Source: Ruminiclostridium cellobioparum subsp. termitidis CT1112 (GTDB lineage Bacteria > Bacillota > Clostridia > Acetivibrionales > DSM-1351). Taken from it: DNA of 64,000 bases. The stretch's first letter is position 1, and the number at the start of each line of letters is the position of its first letter. Under the pieces are notes generated by a model that saw nothing but the letters and a program-made list of their open reading frames with translations, was not told the DNA's origin and did no database searches. The DNA lies in NCBI RefSeq assembly GCF_000350485.1, contig NZ_AORV01000065.1, positions 248,001-312,000 of the forward strand. The letters are read 5' to 3'. The position numbers and the translations under genes are program-made. Shown piece by piece: positions 8,446-17,658 of the stretch.

Positions 8446-9842
8446 AGCAGCGGATTTTTTTAACGACGCTTGCACTTTTTCTTTTCTTCTTTAACCTTGG
8501 AATTTTCATTGTTTCCGTTACTATGTTCAGGGACACGGTAAACCGCGCGGAGGAAAGAATCCTGGGCGAACATTATTTTATCGCCTCCGCCCTGCTCAAG
8601 GATTTCATTGCAGTAGAAAGCCGCGGGGCTGACTTGGACGGCTCCATAAGCTTACTGTTAAAGCCTTACAGCTATCTATCAGGAGACAACAAGACGAGGC
8701 TTGCGCTTTACAAAAACGATCAGCTTATCTATTCCGATCAGAACGCCTCTGTACTGGAGGACAATTCCCTAAAGCCACCGGTGGGCGGAAACCGGCTGGC
8801 AACGATCCGGAAGGCGAGCAATCAAACATATGTTATCGTCTCGGGAAAGCTTTCCGACCCTTATCATTCCTACACCCTGGTTTATCTTTACGATACGACG
8901 GAGGCCATCAGCTCATGGAGCCACCTGAAAAATAATTTGTTTTTGGCGGGATTTGCGCTCTCCATCCTGCTCGCTTTTGGCCTGCTTCTTGTACTAAACC
9001 GGATATTCAGGCCGTTTAAGCAGATTTCCCGGACAGCCAAAGATATCGCAGGTGGTGCGTATGAAACCAGGCTTCCGGTATCAGGTGGTGATGAGCTTTC
9101 TGAAATGGCCCAAAGTTTCAATCACATGGCGGAGGAAATCCAGCTCCGGATAACGGAATTGAAGAATGCCGCCGATCAAAAGCAGCAGTTTGTTGATAAC
9201 TTTGCCCACGAACTCCGCACGCCGCTGACCGCAATCTACGGATATGCGGAATATATACAAAAGGCTGTCATGTCGGAGGATGACAGCCTGTCGGCGCTTC
9301 AATACATTATGTCGGAAAGCCGCCGCCTGCAGACGATAGCGTTTCAGTTGCTGGAACTTGCCAATTTGCAGAACAATCCGCTTACCTGTGAGGAATTGAA
9401 AGTATCCGACCTCTTTCATTCGGTCAGGCAAACGCTGTATGGGAAACTGGCGGGAAAATATATCCAGATAGAGTTTTGCAGCGAGATAGAGACGATACGT
9501 GGAGATGTCTCTCTACTGGAAAGCCTGCTGATCAACCTGATCGACAACGCGATAAAGGCATGCGGAAAAGACGGCCACATCGATGTTCGGGCAGCGATGG
9601 AAAATGAAAAGAAAACGATCAGTGTTCAGGATAACGGAAAAGGTATGACCCAGGAAGTCCTTTCGCAGATCACCGAACCTTTTTATCGGGGAGAAAAGTC
9701 ACGGAACCGCAACGACGGCGGAGCCGGGCTGGGGCTTGCCATCTGCAAGCAGATTGCTTCGAGTCACGGCGCGGAATTGAGTTTTATCAGCCGGCCCGGC
9801 GAAGGAACAACGGCAAAAATAACTTTTACAACTTCACAATAA
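8442..9842 (+). CDS. Membrane sensor histidine kinase (HAMP, HisKA, HATPase)
   Basis: 466 residues from the ATG overlapping the regulator's stop. Order: TM1 (~5-28), extracytoplasmic sensor (~30-160), TM2 (~165-188), HAMP (~190-240, with GDELSEMAQSFNHMAEEI), HisKA with phospho-His256 in FAHELRTPLT, then HATPase with N box LIDNAIKAC, G1 DNGKGM and G2 GAGLGLAICKQI. All catalytic boxes are intact. The signal is unknown; the exported protein encoded next may be sensed or controlled. The longer frame from 8385 lies inside the regulator gene and was not used. Confidence 0.95.
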   Translation: MKQRIFLTTLALFLFFFNLGIFIVSVTMFRDTVNRAEERILGEHYFIASALLKDFIAVESRGADLDGSISLLLKPYSYLSGDNKTRLALYKNDQLIYSDQNASVLEDNSLKPPVGGNRLATIRKASNQTYVIVSGKLSDPYHSYTLVYLYDTTEAISSWSHLKNNLFLAGFALSILLAFGLLLVLNRIFRPFKQISRTAKDIAGGAYETRLPVSGGDELSEMAQSFNHMAEEIQLRITELKNAADQKQQFVDNFAHELRTPLTAIYGYAEYIQKAVMSEDDSLSALQYIMSESRRLQTIAFQLLELANLQNNPLTCEELKVSDLFHSVRQTLYGKLAGKYIQIEFCSEIETIRGDVSLLESLLINLIDNAIKACGKDGHIDVRAAMENEKKTISVQDNGKGMTQEVLSQITEPFYRGEKSRNRNDGGAGLGLAICKQIASSHGAELSFISRPGEGTTAKITFTTSQ

Positions 9843-9862
9843 CTTGATTAAAACTCTATAAT
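9833..9862 (+). promoter_or_regulatory. Possible promoter for the secreted-protein gene
   Basis: TTCACA (9833-9838), an 18-base spacer and TATAAT (9857-9862), straddling the kinase stop codon, 58 bases before the next start. The -10 is consensus, the -35 moderate. It would let the downstream gene be expressed apart from the two-component pair. Confidence 0.35.
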
Positions 9863-9920
9863 TAAGGCCCCGTATACTGATCCCGTGATCACAAATTAAA
9901 ACAATAAAGGAGAGCTTCCC

Positions 9921-10742
9921 ATGAGAGAAAAAAGATCAAAAGGAAAACAGTTCAAAAAGACCATTTTGGCCGCCACGATGATTATCGGGGCAAGCACGAT
10001 GATATTCCAGGGGCTTACACAGGCGGCTGCGGCTGCGGAATATAACAAAACAGATACAATTCCGACAAGCTATGTCAATGTGGATGCATCATCCTCAAAG
10101 GAATTGCCTGAAGGCTATGAAAAAGCCAATTATTCAATTAAGTGGATCAAGCCGTATTATGAAAACATTGAAAACAAGACTCCCTCGGAAAAAGACCTGA
10201 CAAAAGAAGAAGCGGCGGAGCTTGCGGCACAATACCTTTGGCAGGCGTATGGCGTGAACCTGGAAGGCCAAACCATTGAAATGCATTGGCGGGACGATGG
10301 ACTTCCGATGTGGGATGCTCAGGTTAAGATGGAAGGCCAGGACTACCACGACGGATATCGTGTGGATGGTTATTCCGTGCGGATTGATTCGGTTACCGGC
10401 GACTTGCTTCACGTATACATGAACAGAACGCTGGAAGAGAAGGTTAATGCAGATTCTATTGACAAAGACGAAAGCAAATATGAACCTACGGCAAAAGAGC
10501 TGGCAGAAAAATATGATGTCGTTCACGGCGATATTGAAGCAATTAATTGTGTCGGGCAGGCATACGACAGCATAGAGGGTGACGTGCTTATCAGTTTCAA
10601 AATCCAGGGTAAAAACGGCGAAGTGGCGTTTATAACCTTTTCCCAGTATGACGGGGTGCTGGAGCAGATCGAATATAATGATCACTATAAGTTTAACTTG
10701 CTGATGAGTGAAAAAAGTCGAGAGGAAATGAAAGCAGAGTAG
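9921..10742 (+). CDS. Secreted PepSY-like protein of unknown function
   Basis: 273 residues with a signal peptide (1-37; basic start, hydrophobic core, cleavage after AQAAAAA-type Ala stretch). RBS AAAGGAGAG precedes the ATG. LTKEEAAELAAQYLWQAYG and VDGYSVRIDSVTGDLLHVY resemble PepSY/YcdB-like units, which often inhibit proteases or sense the cell surface. No enzyme motif is seen. The frame would continue past the TAG for EARSAQRAAAAANGSN before a TAA, hinting that the stop is a recent nonsense change that removes 17 residues from the tail. Linked to the two-component system upstream. Confidence 0.7.
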   Translation: MREKRSKGKQFKKTILAATMIIGASTMIFQGLTQAAAAAEYNKTDTIPTSYVNVDASSSKELPEGYEKANYSIKWIKPYYENIENKTPSEKDLTKEEAAELAAQYLWQAYGVNLEGQTIEMHWRDDGLPMWDAQVKMEGQDYHDGYRVDGYSVRIDSVTGDLLHVYMNRTLEEKVNADSIDKDESKYEPTAKELAEKYDVVHGDIEAINCVGQAYDSIEGDVLISFKIQGKNGEVAFITFSQYDGVLEQIEYNDHYKFNLLMSEKSREEMKAE

Positions 10743-11203
10743 GAAGCGAGATCCGCCCAAAGAGCAGCGGCCGCTGCCAACGGGAGCAATTAAACGAAGC
10801 GTTCCGAACTTTGTTTGCAGTCCTTTTGTCACATGTAACCCAGTACTAAGCGGCGGTCCTCCAGGCAAGAGACTCTATCATTTGGGATATGGATAGATAT
10901 AGATTTACGATCCTTTCGGAATATCCCATAAAAGAGTTGCAAACAAGGCCGTCTCCGTTACAGCAGAAAAATAAGCTCGCGCGCGAAATAAAAATCCCTA
11001 CAACTTTTTAGGAAGTCAGCTTTCTTTATTTGGGAACAAGAAACGTACACAGAAAAAAGCAACAGGTGACTATTGGCTCCTGCTGCTTTTTATGTTCCGT
11101 ATTCAGTTTGCCTTATGAGGTGGGTTCACAACTTATCCTTGTGACTTCCCACCTAAAGTCCGGAAGCTGTTTATTATATTTCTTCAAATTAAATTACTGT
11201 TAA
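10743..11203. other. Spacer between the secreted-protein gene and fba
   Basis: No gene is supported. The first ~50 bases continue the upstream reading frame. 11054-11091 holds a terminator (listed separately). 11118-11154 holds a second hairpin (AGGTGGG and CACAA pairing with TTGTG and CCCACCT) without a T-run on either strand. The middle part (10840-11040) is unremarkable. Confidence 0.5.
11054..11091. terminator. Bidirectional terminator hairpin
   Basis: AAAAAGCA and CAGG pair with CCTG and TGCTTTTT, with one mismatch and a 12-base loop. There are T-runs on both strands, so it can end transcripts from the 9921 gene and from fba (reverse). Confidence 0.7.
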
Positions 11204-12139
11204 TTAAGCTTTGCCATCTGAACCGAGAACGTTAACGATCTTGTTCTTAACAAGTCCCTTTATAGCTTCTCTAGCTGGTTTGAGATATTGTCTCGGGTCG
11301 AAGTGGCTTGGATTTTCAGCAAAATACTTTCTGATGCTGCCTGTCATTGCAAGTCTCAGGTCAGAGTCAATGTTGATTTTGCAAACAGCCATTGCTGCTG
11401 CCTTTCTGAGCATTTCTTCAGGAATACCTATAGCATCTGGCATTTTTCCGCCGTTGTTGTTGATCATTTCAACAAACTCAGGAATAACTGATGATGCACC
11501 GTGGAGAACTATTGGGAACTTGGGAAGTCTTTTTTCAACTTCTGCCAATATATCAAATCTGAGTTGTGGTTTCTGTCCCGGCTTGAATTTGTATGCACCG
11601 TGGCTTGTTCCGATAGCTATTGCCAAAGAGTCAACACCTGTCTTGGTAACAAATTCTTCAACTTCATCAGGCTTTGTGAATGCTGCATCGGCATCTGATA
11701 CATTGACAGCATCTTCAATACCTGCGAGTCTTCCCAATTCAGCTTCAACAACTACTCCTCTTGCATGGGCATATTCAACAACCTGTTTTGTCAATGCAAT
11801 GTTGTCTTCAAAGGAATGGTGTGAACCATCTATCATAACCGAAGTGAATCCTCCGTCAATACATGATTTACAAAGTTCAAAGGTATCACCATGGTCAAGA
11901 TGCAGACATATTGGAAGGTTGGTTTCAATAATTGCAGCCTCAACCAACTTCATGAGATAAGTATGATTTGCATACTTTCTGGCACCTGCCGATACTTGAA
12001 GAATAAGTGGAGCATTTACTTCCTTTGCTGCTTCGGTTATACCCTGAACTATCTCCATGTTATTAACATTGAAAGCACCTATGGCGTATCCGCCTTCATA
12101 AGCTTTCTTAAACATTTCTGTAGAAGTTACTAATGCCAT
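11204..12139 (-). CDS. fba: Class II fructose-1,6-bisphosphate aldolase
   Basis: 311 residues. It cleaves fructose 1,6-bisphosphate to DHAP and glyceraldehyde 3-phosphate using zinc. Signature LHLDHGDT gives catalytic Asp82 and zinc His83; EAELGRLAG (Glu134 region) and VLHGASSVI supply further metal ligands; SMIDGSHHSFEDNI-type substrate loop lies near 101-113. The ATG at 12139 was chosen over an in-frame GTG at 12151 because AAGGAG lies about ten bases upstream of the ATG. It is divergent from the phosphofructokinase that makes its substrate, with 481 bases between. Confidence 0.95.
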   Translation of the reverse strand: MALVTSTEMFKKAYEGGYAIGAFNVNNMEIVQGITEAAKEVNAPLILQVSAGARKYANHTYLMKLVEAAIIETNLPICLHLDHGDTFELCKSCIDGGFTSVMIDGSHHSFEDNIALTKQVVEYAHARGVVVEAELGRLAGIEDAVNVSDADAAFTKPDEVEEFVTKTGVDSLAIAIGTSHGAYKFKPGQKPQLRFDILAEVEKRLPKFPIVLHGASSVIPEFVEMINNNGGKMPDAIGIPEEMLRKAAAMAVCKINIDSDLRLAMTGSIRKYFAENPSHFDPRQYLKPAREAIKGLVKNKIVNVLGSDGKA

Positions 12140-12620
12140 TTTTAAATGCACTCCTTTTATATTTTATTTTACCTGAAATCCTATGTTTTTGTGGCCTGCA
12201 CATCTTTGCCTTCAGTACAAAAACTATGAATCCCATTTTATAATAATTATTATTTATCAAAAATATTCTTTTAATAAATAATAAGGTAATTCCAGAAACC
12301 CATCGTTTCTATTTTATGAAAAATTCAGCTTAAAATCAAGGGAATTTTTGATATTTTTTTGTCAATGGCTAAGCAGCAATAATAATATTCAAACAAAAAT
12401 CAAATATTATTATAAAACACTACCTATAAATCTGAATGAAGCAGCGAGTGATTCAGAATGCTAAATCTGCAAGAAATGAATATGTATAATTGCAATTTAT
12501 TATCCATTATGCTATATTTTAATGTGATTGCGTATTGTAATATCAGCCTTTCAAAGAAAGGTTTGGTAAAAGCAGCGTACATTTATACAAATTAATATAA
12601 ATCATTAGGAGGTATATACA
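12140..12620. other. Divergent fba / PPi-pfk intergenic region
   Basis: Very AT-rich, with both promoters expected here. No clean -35/-10 pair, operator palindrome or riboswitch could be fixed by eye. The ribosome binding sites are AAGGAG for fba and AGGAGG (12607-12612) for the kinase. Confidence 0.5.
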
Positions 12621-13868
12621 ATGACAGTTTTAAAGGGTGCCGCTATCTTCGGACAGTCAGGTGGACCAACTTCAGTAATTAATGCAAGTGCCTGCGGCGT
12701 TTTCCAGGAAGCATTAAAACAGGAAGCTATTACAGCTGTATACGGTGCAGCTCACGGAATCAAGGGTATTCTTGATGAAAAATTCTATGATATGAGCAAG
12801 GAAGATCCATACGAACTTGATTTATTAAAAACTACTCCTTCTTCCGCTCTGGGATCAGTTCGTTACAAGCTCAAATCAGTTGATCAGGATGAAACTGACT
12901 ATAAGAGACTCGTTGAAGTTTTCAAAAAATATAACATCAGATATTTCTTCTACAATGGCGGAAACGACTCAATGGATACCTGCAACAAGGTCAGCAAGTA
13001 CATGCAGAAGGTTGGTTACGAGTGCAGAGTAATGGGTGTTCCAAAGACTATAGACAATGACCTTTTCGGGACAGACCACTGCCCCGGCTTTTCAAGTGCC
13101 GCTAAATACATTGCCACTTCTACCATGGAAGTTTACCACGATGCAAGAGTTTACAACACAGGCATGATCACAATATTGGAAGTTATGGGAAGAAACGCAG
13201 GATGGCTGACCGCTTCAACAGCATTGGCTACTTACAAGGGTGCAGGTCCTGATTTGATATACCTCCCTGAAATAGATTTTGATATGGATCAGTTCCTTGA
13301 AGACTGCGCTGCAATCTACAAGAAAAACGGCAACTGTATCGTAGCTGTTTCAGAAGGTATCAAGGATAAGAACGGAAAGTATATCTCCGAGTACGGTTCA
13401 GATCTTGCCCAGCAGAGAGATTCCTTCGGACATGCTCAATTAGGAGGTCTTGCAGCTACTTTGGCCGCTATTGTTAAAGAAAAGACCGGAGCCAAGGTCC
13501 GTGGTATAGAATTCAGCCTTCTCCAGAGATGTGCAGCTCACTGCGGTTCGGCCAGCGACGTCAACGAATCCTACATGTCGGGTCAAATGGCTGTCAGATA
13601 TGCAGTTGAAGGTATGACTGACAAAATGGTTGGTTTCAAGAGAGCTGAAGGAAAAGAATACAAGTGCGAAATTCAGCTGCTTGACTTGAACGATGTTGCA
13701 AATACCGAAAAGAAAATTCCAAGAGAATGGATCAACGAAGCCGGAAACGGTTTAAAACAGGAATTCATCGATTATGCATTACCTTTGATACAGGGTGAAT
13801 CAACTCCTCCAAAGGAAGATGGACTCCCAAGATTCGCCAGGCTCAAGAAAGTATTGGCTACAAAATAA
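12621..13868 (+). CDS. pfp: Pyrophosphate-dependent 6-phosphofructokinase
   Basis: 415 residues with the PFK fold: GQSGGPTSVINAS at the N-terminus, YNGGNDSMDT (GGND at 113-116) and PKTIDNDLFGTDHCPGF (141-157). In ATP-PFKs the first loop reads GGDGS; the Asp-bearing version and the Lys of PKTIDND are the recognised marks of PPi as phosphoryl donor. The enzyme makes fructose 1,6-bisphosphate reversibly and saves ATP, as in related cellulolytic clostridia. RBS AGGAGG eight bases before ATG. A strong terminator follows at 13890. Donor specificity is inferred from motifs. Confidence 0.92.
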   Translation: MTVLKGAAIFGQSGGPTSVINASACGVFQEALKQEAITAVYGAAHGIKGILDEKFYDMSKEDPYELDLLKTTPSSALGSVRYKLKSVDQDETDYKRLVEVFKKYNIRYFFYNGGNDSMDTCNKVSKYMQKVGYECRVMGVPKTIDNDLFGTDHCPGFSSAAKYIATSTMEVYHDARVYNTGMITILEVMGRNAGWLTASTALATYKGAGPDLIYLPEIDFDMDQFLEDCAAIYKKNGNCIVAVSEGIKDKNGKYISEYGSDLAQQRDSFGHAQLGGLAATLAAIVKEKTGAKVRGIEFSLLQRCAAHCGSASDVNESYMSGQMAVRYAVEGMTDKMVGFKRAEGKEYKCEIQLLDLNDVANTEKKIPREWINEAGNGLKQEFIDYALPLIQGESTPPKEDGLPRFARLKKVLATK

Positions 13869-13889
13869 TAAATATTCATGCATATATTC

Positions 13890-13928
13890 AAGAACAGGTT
13901 ACATTTTTACTGTAACCTGTTCTTTTTT
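13890..13928 (+). terminator. Rho-independent terminator after the phosphofructokinase gene
   Basis: A perfect 14-base stem (AAGAACAGGTTACA with TGTAACCTGTTCTT), a seven-base loop and a run of six T. Confidence 0.9.
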
Positions 13929-14016
13929 ACGTGCTTATGAGATTTGCCCGGCACATTCCCGGCACATTAAAGAACGAAAGTCCATTAATTCAACCTTTGT
14001 TTTATAATTGTTCAAG

Positions 14017-14582
14017 TTAAATTACATCTGATTTAAGTAATGAATACAAATCAAGGTCAACCACTCCTCTTCCTGTCCAAAATACCCCCTGTCTTATTGT
14101 TCCTTCTTTTAGAAAACCATTCTTCAGCAACACATTTCCCGATCTGACATTGGCAGGCATTACAAAGGCCTGTATTCTGTTTATATCTGCAGTGTCAAAC
14201 AGGAAACCGCATAAAGCATTTACGGTTTTGGCGGCATAACCCTGTCCCCAATAGTTTTCGCTTAAAGTGTAACCAATTGTAGCCATATTTACTTTTTCGT
14301 CAAAATCAAATATTTCTGCTACTCCAATAATCCTGCCTGCATTTTCATTGCTGCAAATACCGAGGTAGATTATCTTCTTTTTGCCAAAATCTCTTTCAAA
14401 ATGTGTAATCATATTTTCCACTGCGGACTTATTTTTTCTGACTTCTCCGGTCTGAATCTGAATATGTTCTCATTGTTATATATGGAAAACAGCTCATCCA
14501 CATCTGATTTTTCTATTTTTCTAAGTGTAATTTCATCGGTCCTGATATAAGGAAATGCTGAAAATAAGCTTGTTTTTTTCAC
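14017..14582 (-). pseudogene. GNAT N-acetyltransferase, frameshifted
   Basis: The C-terminal 134 codons (14421-14017) contain GYTLSENYWGQGYAAKTV, the acetyl-CoA loop of RimJ-type acetyltransferases. The N-terminal part is in another frame: from GTG at 14582 (RBS GGAGGTGAAAGG) it reads IRTDEITLRKIEKSDVDELF and then hits TGA. The two halves join perfectly if one A is added to the A6 run at 14432-14437 (T6 on the forward strand). It is a recent one-base deletion, a sequencing error or, less likely, slippage. The start lies two bases after the stop of the upstream GyrI-like remnant. Confidence 0.8.
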
Positions 14583-14583
14583 T

Positions 14584-15011
14584 TTACCCTTTCACCTCCA
14601 TATATCCGGTTATAACAGGTACCCATAATTCATTTTCAGGTTGGTGCCCCGGTGCAAGAAAATTCTCTATGCAGGGCAGATTTCCAAGTTGGTAGCCTGA
14701 GGTAGGAAGCCATTCGGAGTATATGCGTTTCCAGGTATCAATAACATTTGGAAAAACAGCCCAGCCTGACGGTGGAATTAAAAGTGTTTCCATACCCTCG
14801 GAGACCTCACCCTGGTATCTTGCCCCCATAAAATACTCAAACTCTTCCTCCCTGATATCGGAATCTTTTCCGCATATACCCAGGATGCCTTCCATTTTAC
14901 ACTGCGGCTTTTCCCAGGACATATCAATCAGCGTTTGGAGAAATCGATTTCTTCAGTTAAATTTGTTTCTATGTACTCCAATGCATTATTAATGCTCTTA
15001 ATCCAATCCAT
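14584..15011 (-). pseudogene. AraC-family regulator with internal deletion (GyrI-like effector domain left)
   Basis: From the ATG at 15011 the frame reads MDWIKSINNALEYIETNLTE, the start of an AraC helix-turn-helix domain, then ends at TGA after 25 codons. The following open frame (14922-14584) is a GyrI-like effector-binding domain: PPSGWAVFPN, TWKRIYSEWLPTSGYQ and LWVPV are typical. The DNA-binding helices between are missing, so about 150 codons have been deleted. The remaining 112 residues could act as a small-molecule binder but not as a regulator. Confidence 0.75.
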
Positions 15012-15190
15012 TTGATGCCCTTCGAGTAATATAATAATAAAAACAAGATAATGGTGTCCGACTTTTGTTGCACATGTTTGCAGGGTTCACTGATATACGT
15101 TTGCATGTTGAGTGTCTGCCAAGTAATCTTCCAAATCTTTAATTTCCAGCTCTCTTATAAAATATTTACAGGTACGTTCTTAGAGTTCTC

Positions 15191-15850
15191 TTAATGCAAA
15201 AATAAAAACTTAGTGAAATCCTGGACCGTATTGAAATAATAGTCGGAGTGGATTTTCATATACTCCCTGATCTCAGGAACAATATGCGACCAGCCGGCGC
15301 CTGCAAACTCCACATTGCATTTTCTGGCCATATCCAACCCCGGTTTTAAATCGTCAACCACCAGTATATCCTTAACATCCAGATTGTACCTTTTCATAGT
15401 CTCGTATATTGGATATGGGTTGGGTTTTCTCTGGTGTTCCTCCATGTCCCAGCCGAAAATCAGGTCGGGCTCCATATTGCAGTTATGTAAATAATCCCTC
15501 CGGATTTGTTGGCTCTCGGAATGAGAAACCACCGAAATAAGGCCTCCGTCCTCCCTAAATTCCTTCAACAGCTTCTTGACGCCTTCATAGAACACCGGTA
15601 TCCTGCTCTTTGTATAACTTCTCCATATTTGATACTGGCACTCCTGCTCTTCTTTTGTAAACTTCATAATGTCCCTGCACAATTCATTAAACCCCGGATT
15701 AAAACAATGTGAAACAAATTCTTCAAGGCTGGGGGGCTCCATATCCGGCCGCAGAGTCCTTACTGCTTCCACAAAGGAAGGATAATGAATATCAGGCGTA
15801 CTTTTAGTAACAGTATCGTCATGGTCCAGTATCAAACAACGGTATCTCAT
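15191..15850 (-). CDS. HAD-superfamily hydrolase
   Basis: 219 residues. LDHDDTVTKS holds nucleophile Asp9 and acid/base Asp11; VVSHSES is motif II, KPNPYPI motif III and LVVDDLKPGLDMAR motif IV. The helical cap (~20-90) is of the C1 beta-phosphoglucomutase/phosphatase type. The start at 15850 follows AGGAGGG, which overlaps the upstream HD gene's stop, so the two are co-transcribed. Substrate unknown, probably a small phosphorylated metabolite. Confidence 0.88.
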   Translation of the reverse strand: MRYRCLILDHDDTVTKSTPDIHYPSFVEAVRTLRPDMEPPSLEEFVSHCFNPGFNELCRDIMKFTKEEQECQYQIWRSYTKSRIPVFYEGVKKLLKEFREDGGLISVVSHSESQQIRRDYLHNCNMEPDLIFGWDMEEHQRKPNPYPIYETMKRYNLDVKDILVVDDLKPGLDMARKCNVEFAGAGWSHIVPEIREYMKIHSDYYFNTVQDFTKFLFLH

Positions 15851-15858
15851 ATTTTTGT

Positions 15859-16425
15859 TTACCCTCCTGATTTGCATTTCCTTTTTGTTTCCTCATCTAC
15901 CAGTTCCCTAATGTTTTTAATAACTTTATCAAAATCCATATATGAATTACCATAGTTTAAATTAAATTCATAGTCGAAATCAGAGGGATTCCTTCCCTGA
16001 TTGTGCTGCATTATTGTCTCCAACTTGTCCAGAGCTTTGACAAGTTTTGCTTCTAAAGTCACGGCAGTATTGTACTCATTCCAAAGGTCCTTAATCCTTT
16101 GTTTCGGATTTTGCGGCAGATCTTTTACCAATGTACTTACAGCATCTGCCTCTCTTTTCAATTTTCCGTCCGGGTCGCTTTCAAGCTTTGCCGACACGTC
16201 ACCCTCATAAATTTCACCAAAGTCATGTATAATGCACATTCCCAATACTTTACCCACATCAGCCTCAGGAAAATATTCCGCCAGAGAAAGTGCGAATACT
16301 GCAAGCCTCCAGGAATGTTCTGCGACACTTTCCTGCTTTCCTTCAGAGGTCCATGCAGTTCTTGTTACATTTTTCAGTCCTTCAATATCTTTTATAAAAT
16401 TAAGAATATTATATATTTCGGTCAT
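15859..16425 (-). CDS. HD-domain phosphohydrolase (YfbR/HDDC2-like)
   Basis: 188 residues with the metal-binding HD set: His37 in VAEHSWR, His67-Asp68 in CIIHDFGE and a later Asp in LVKALDKLE. This arrangement is that of 5'-deoxynucleotidases, which dephosphorylate dNMPs. RBS GGAGG precedes the ATG. It forms a two-gene unit with the HAD hydrolase; both may act in nucleotide salvage. Confidence 0.88.
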   Translation of the reverse strand: MTEIYNILNFIKDIEGLKNVTRTAWTSEGKQESVAEHSWRLAVFALSLAEYFPEADVGKVLGMCIIHDFGEIYEGDVSAKLESDPDGKLKREADAVSTLVKDLPQNPKQRIKDLWNEYNTAVTLEAKLVKALDKLETIMQHNQGRNPSDFDYEFNLNYGNSYMDFDKVIKNIRELVDEETKRKCKSGG

Positions 16426-16497
16426 ATGTGCCTCCGGTTAATTTCTTATTTATTATTTTAAACAATATAATATAATTAAGTCTGTACATCTCAATAA

Positions 16498-17322
16498 TTA
16501 AACCTGTAAACTTTCTTTTATCCTGAAAAGCCACTCCTTAACCATTGCTTCAAATAGATCAACCTGTTCAAACTGAAGATTATGTCCTGCTCTGTCCAGT
16601 ACTGCAAAAGTGGCTCTAGGATATTTTTCCAGTATATCCCATGCATCCTTATAACCTACACAGGAATCCTGTCTCCCCAATATAAATAACGCCGGTTTTT
16701 CATATTTGTGATCAATAAGACCGGCTTCAAATGAGAAATAATAATTTTCTCTAAGCTTCTCAAGAAAACCCATATCCGCCATATTGACACCGGATAGTAT
16801 CTCGGATTTGTATCTTTCTAAAATTTCCATACTCTGTACGACGGACATTTCTTCGAAGCCTTCCGCTTCTTCTTTTGACAATCCGCCAAGCAAGGATTTA
16901 TTCCTTACCAGAACGGTTTTTTGCGGAAGGGTTCTGTTATTGTCCCTCTCCTTAACTACAGGACAGAGTAAAAAAAGTCCGTCGATGTTATTTGCCTGAT
17001 GGTAAGCAACTCCTCTCGCAAGGTAGCCTCCGTACGACTCGCCTGCAAGCAGATAACGCTGTCCGGGAATAACCTTTTCAATAAATTGCAGCACCACCTC
17101 CAACATTTTGTCGGAACTGGTTATCCACTGCTCTCCCTTTGTCCTTCCCATTCCGGGCAAATCAAGATAAATCCGCTTATAGCCCTGAATTGTATTTAAA
17201 ATGGGTTCCATACAGCCAACCATCATTCTGTGGTCTATTGTATAGCCATGTATCATTATTATTGGCCGTCCTTCGCCATACTCTTCATAATAAACAGATA
17301 TATCTCTTAATTGGCACTCCAT
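16498..17322 (-). CDS. Alpha/beta hydrolase
   Basis: 274 residues. IIMIHGYTID is the oxyanion-hole region, GESYGG gives nucleophile Ser96, LFILGRQDSCVG the acid and DRAGHNL the catalytic His. The fold resembles proline iminopeptidase and lactonase-type hydrolases, but no substrate can be named. GGAGGAG precedes the ATG at 17322; the longer frame from 17442 has no binding site. Monocistronic by context. Confidence 0.88.
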   Translation of the reverse strand: MECQLRDISVYYEEYGEGRPIIMIHGYTIDHRMMVGCMEPILNTIQGYKRIYLDLPGMGRTKGEQWITSSDKMLEVVLQFIEKVIPGQRYLLAGESYGGYLARGVAYHQANNIDGLFLLCPVVKERDNNRTLPQKTVLVRNKSLLGGLSKEEAEGFEEMSVVQSMEILERYKSEILSGVNMADMGFLEKLRENYYFSFEAGLIDHKYEKPALFILGRQDSCVGYKDAWDILEKYPRATFAVLDRAGHNLQFEQVDLFEAMVKEWLFRIKESLQV

Positions 17323-17521
17323 TTTTTTCTCCTCCCAATATCTTTTTCTCCAAAAATCTTCCATAACTATGGTAATAGTATACCAAACGTATGTTCTTGT
17401 CAACAATGCTTTATCTGCGCTCACATTTGAAATAAGCCACAATATATAGTTTATTGCTTTAATATATTAGCATATCTTGTAGATTTTTTCATAAATTTTA
17501 TCTTGAATTTTGGGATATCAC

Positions 17522-17551
17522 TTGACTTTTAAATCAAAGTTAATTTATACT
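17522..17551 (+). promoter_or_regulatory. Promoter of the pyruvate formate-lyase leader
   Basis: TTGACT (17522-17527), 18-base spacer, TATACT (17546-17551). Transcription would start near 17558, some 33 bases before the riboswitch. Confidence 0.7.
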
Positions 17552-17590
17552 TAGTATGTAAAAATTAATTTTAAATTTTGATTCAAAACT

Positions 17591-17658
17591 GTCATGCAAC
17601 TGGCGGAAGTGGAGATTACCACACGGGAGTATGACTTTTAAAAGCCGGCCGCCTGGGC
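17591..17658 (+). ncRNA. ZTP (pfl-motif) riboswitch aptamer
   Basis: The conserved ACTGGCGGAAGTGG, GATTACCAC and CGGGAGT blocks and the distal GCCGGCCGCCTGGGC block match the pfl RNA consensus. P1 forms from GTCAT 17591-17595 with ATGAC 17631-17635, P2 from GTGG 17609-17612 with CCAC 17619-17622, and the pseudoknot from GGCGG 17602-17606 with CCGCC 17649-17653. The RNA binds ZMP/ZTP, an alarmone of 10-formyl-tetrahydrofolate shortage. The gene downstream makes formate, which can recharge that pool. The class was named after its frequent place before pfl genes. Confidence 0.93.

Noticed and set aside
10134-10868. 244-codon reverse frame
   Set aside because: Shadow of the secreted-protein gene, which has a signal peptide and good ribosome site.
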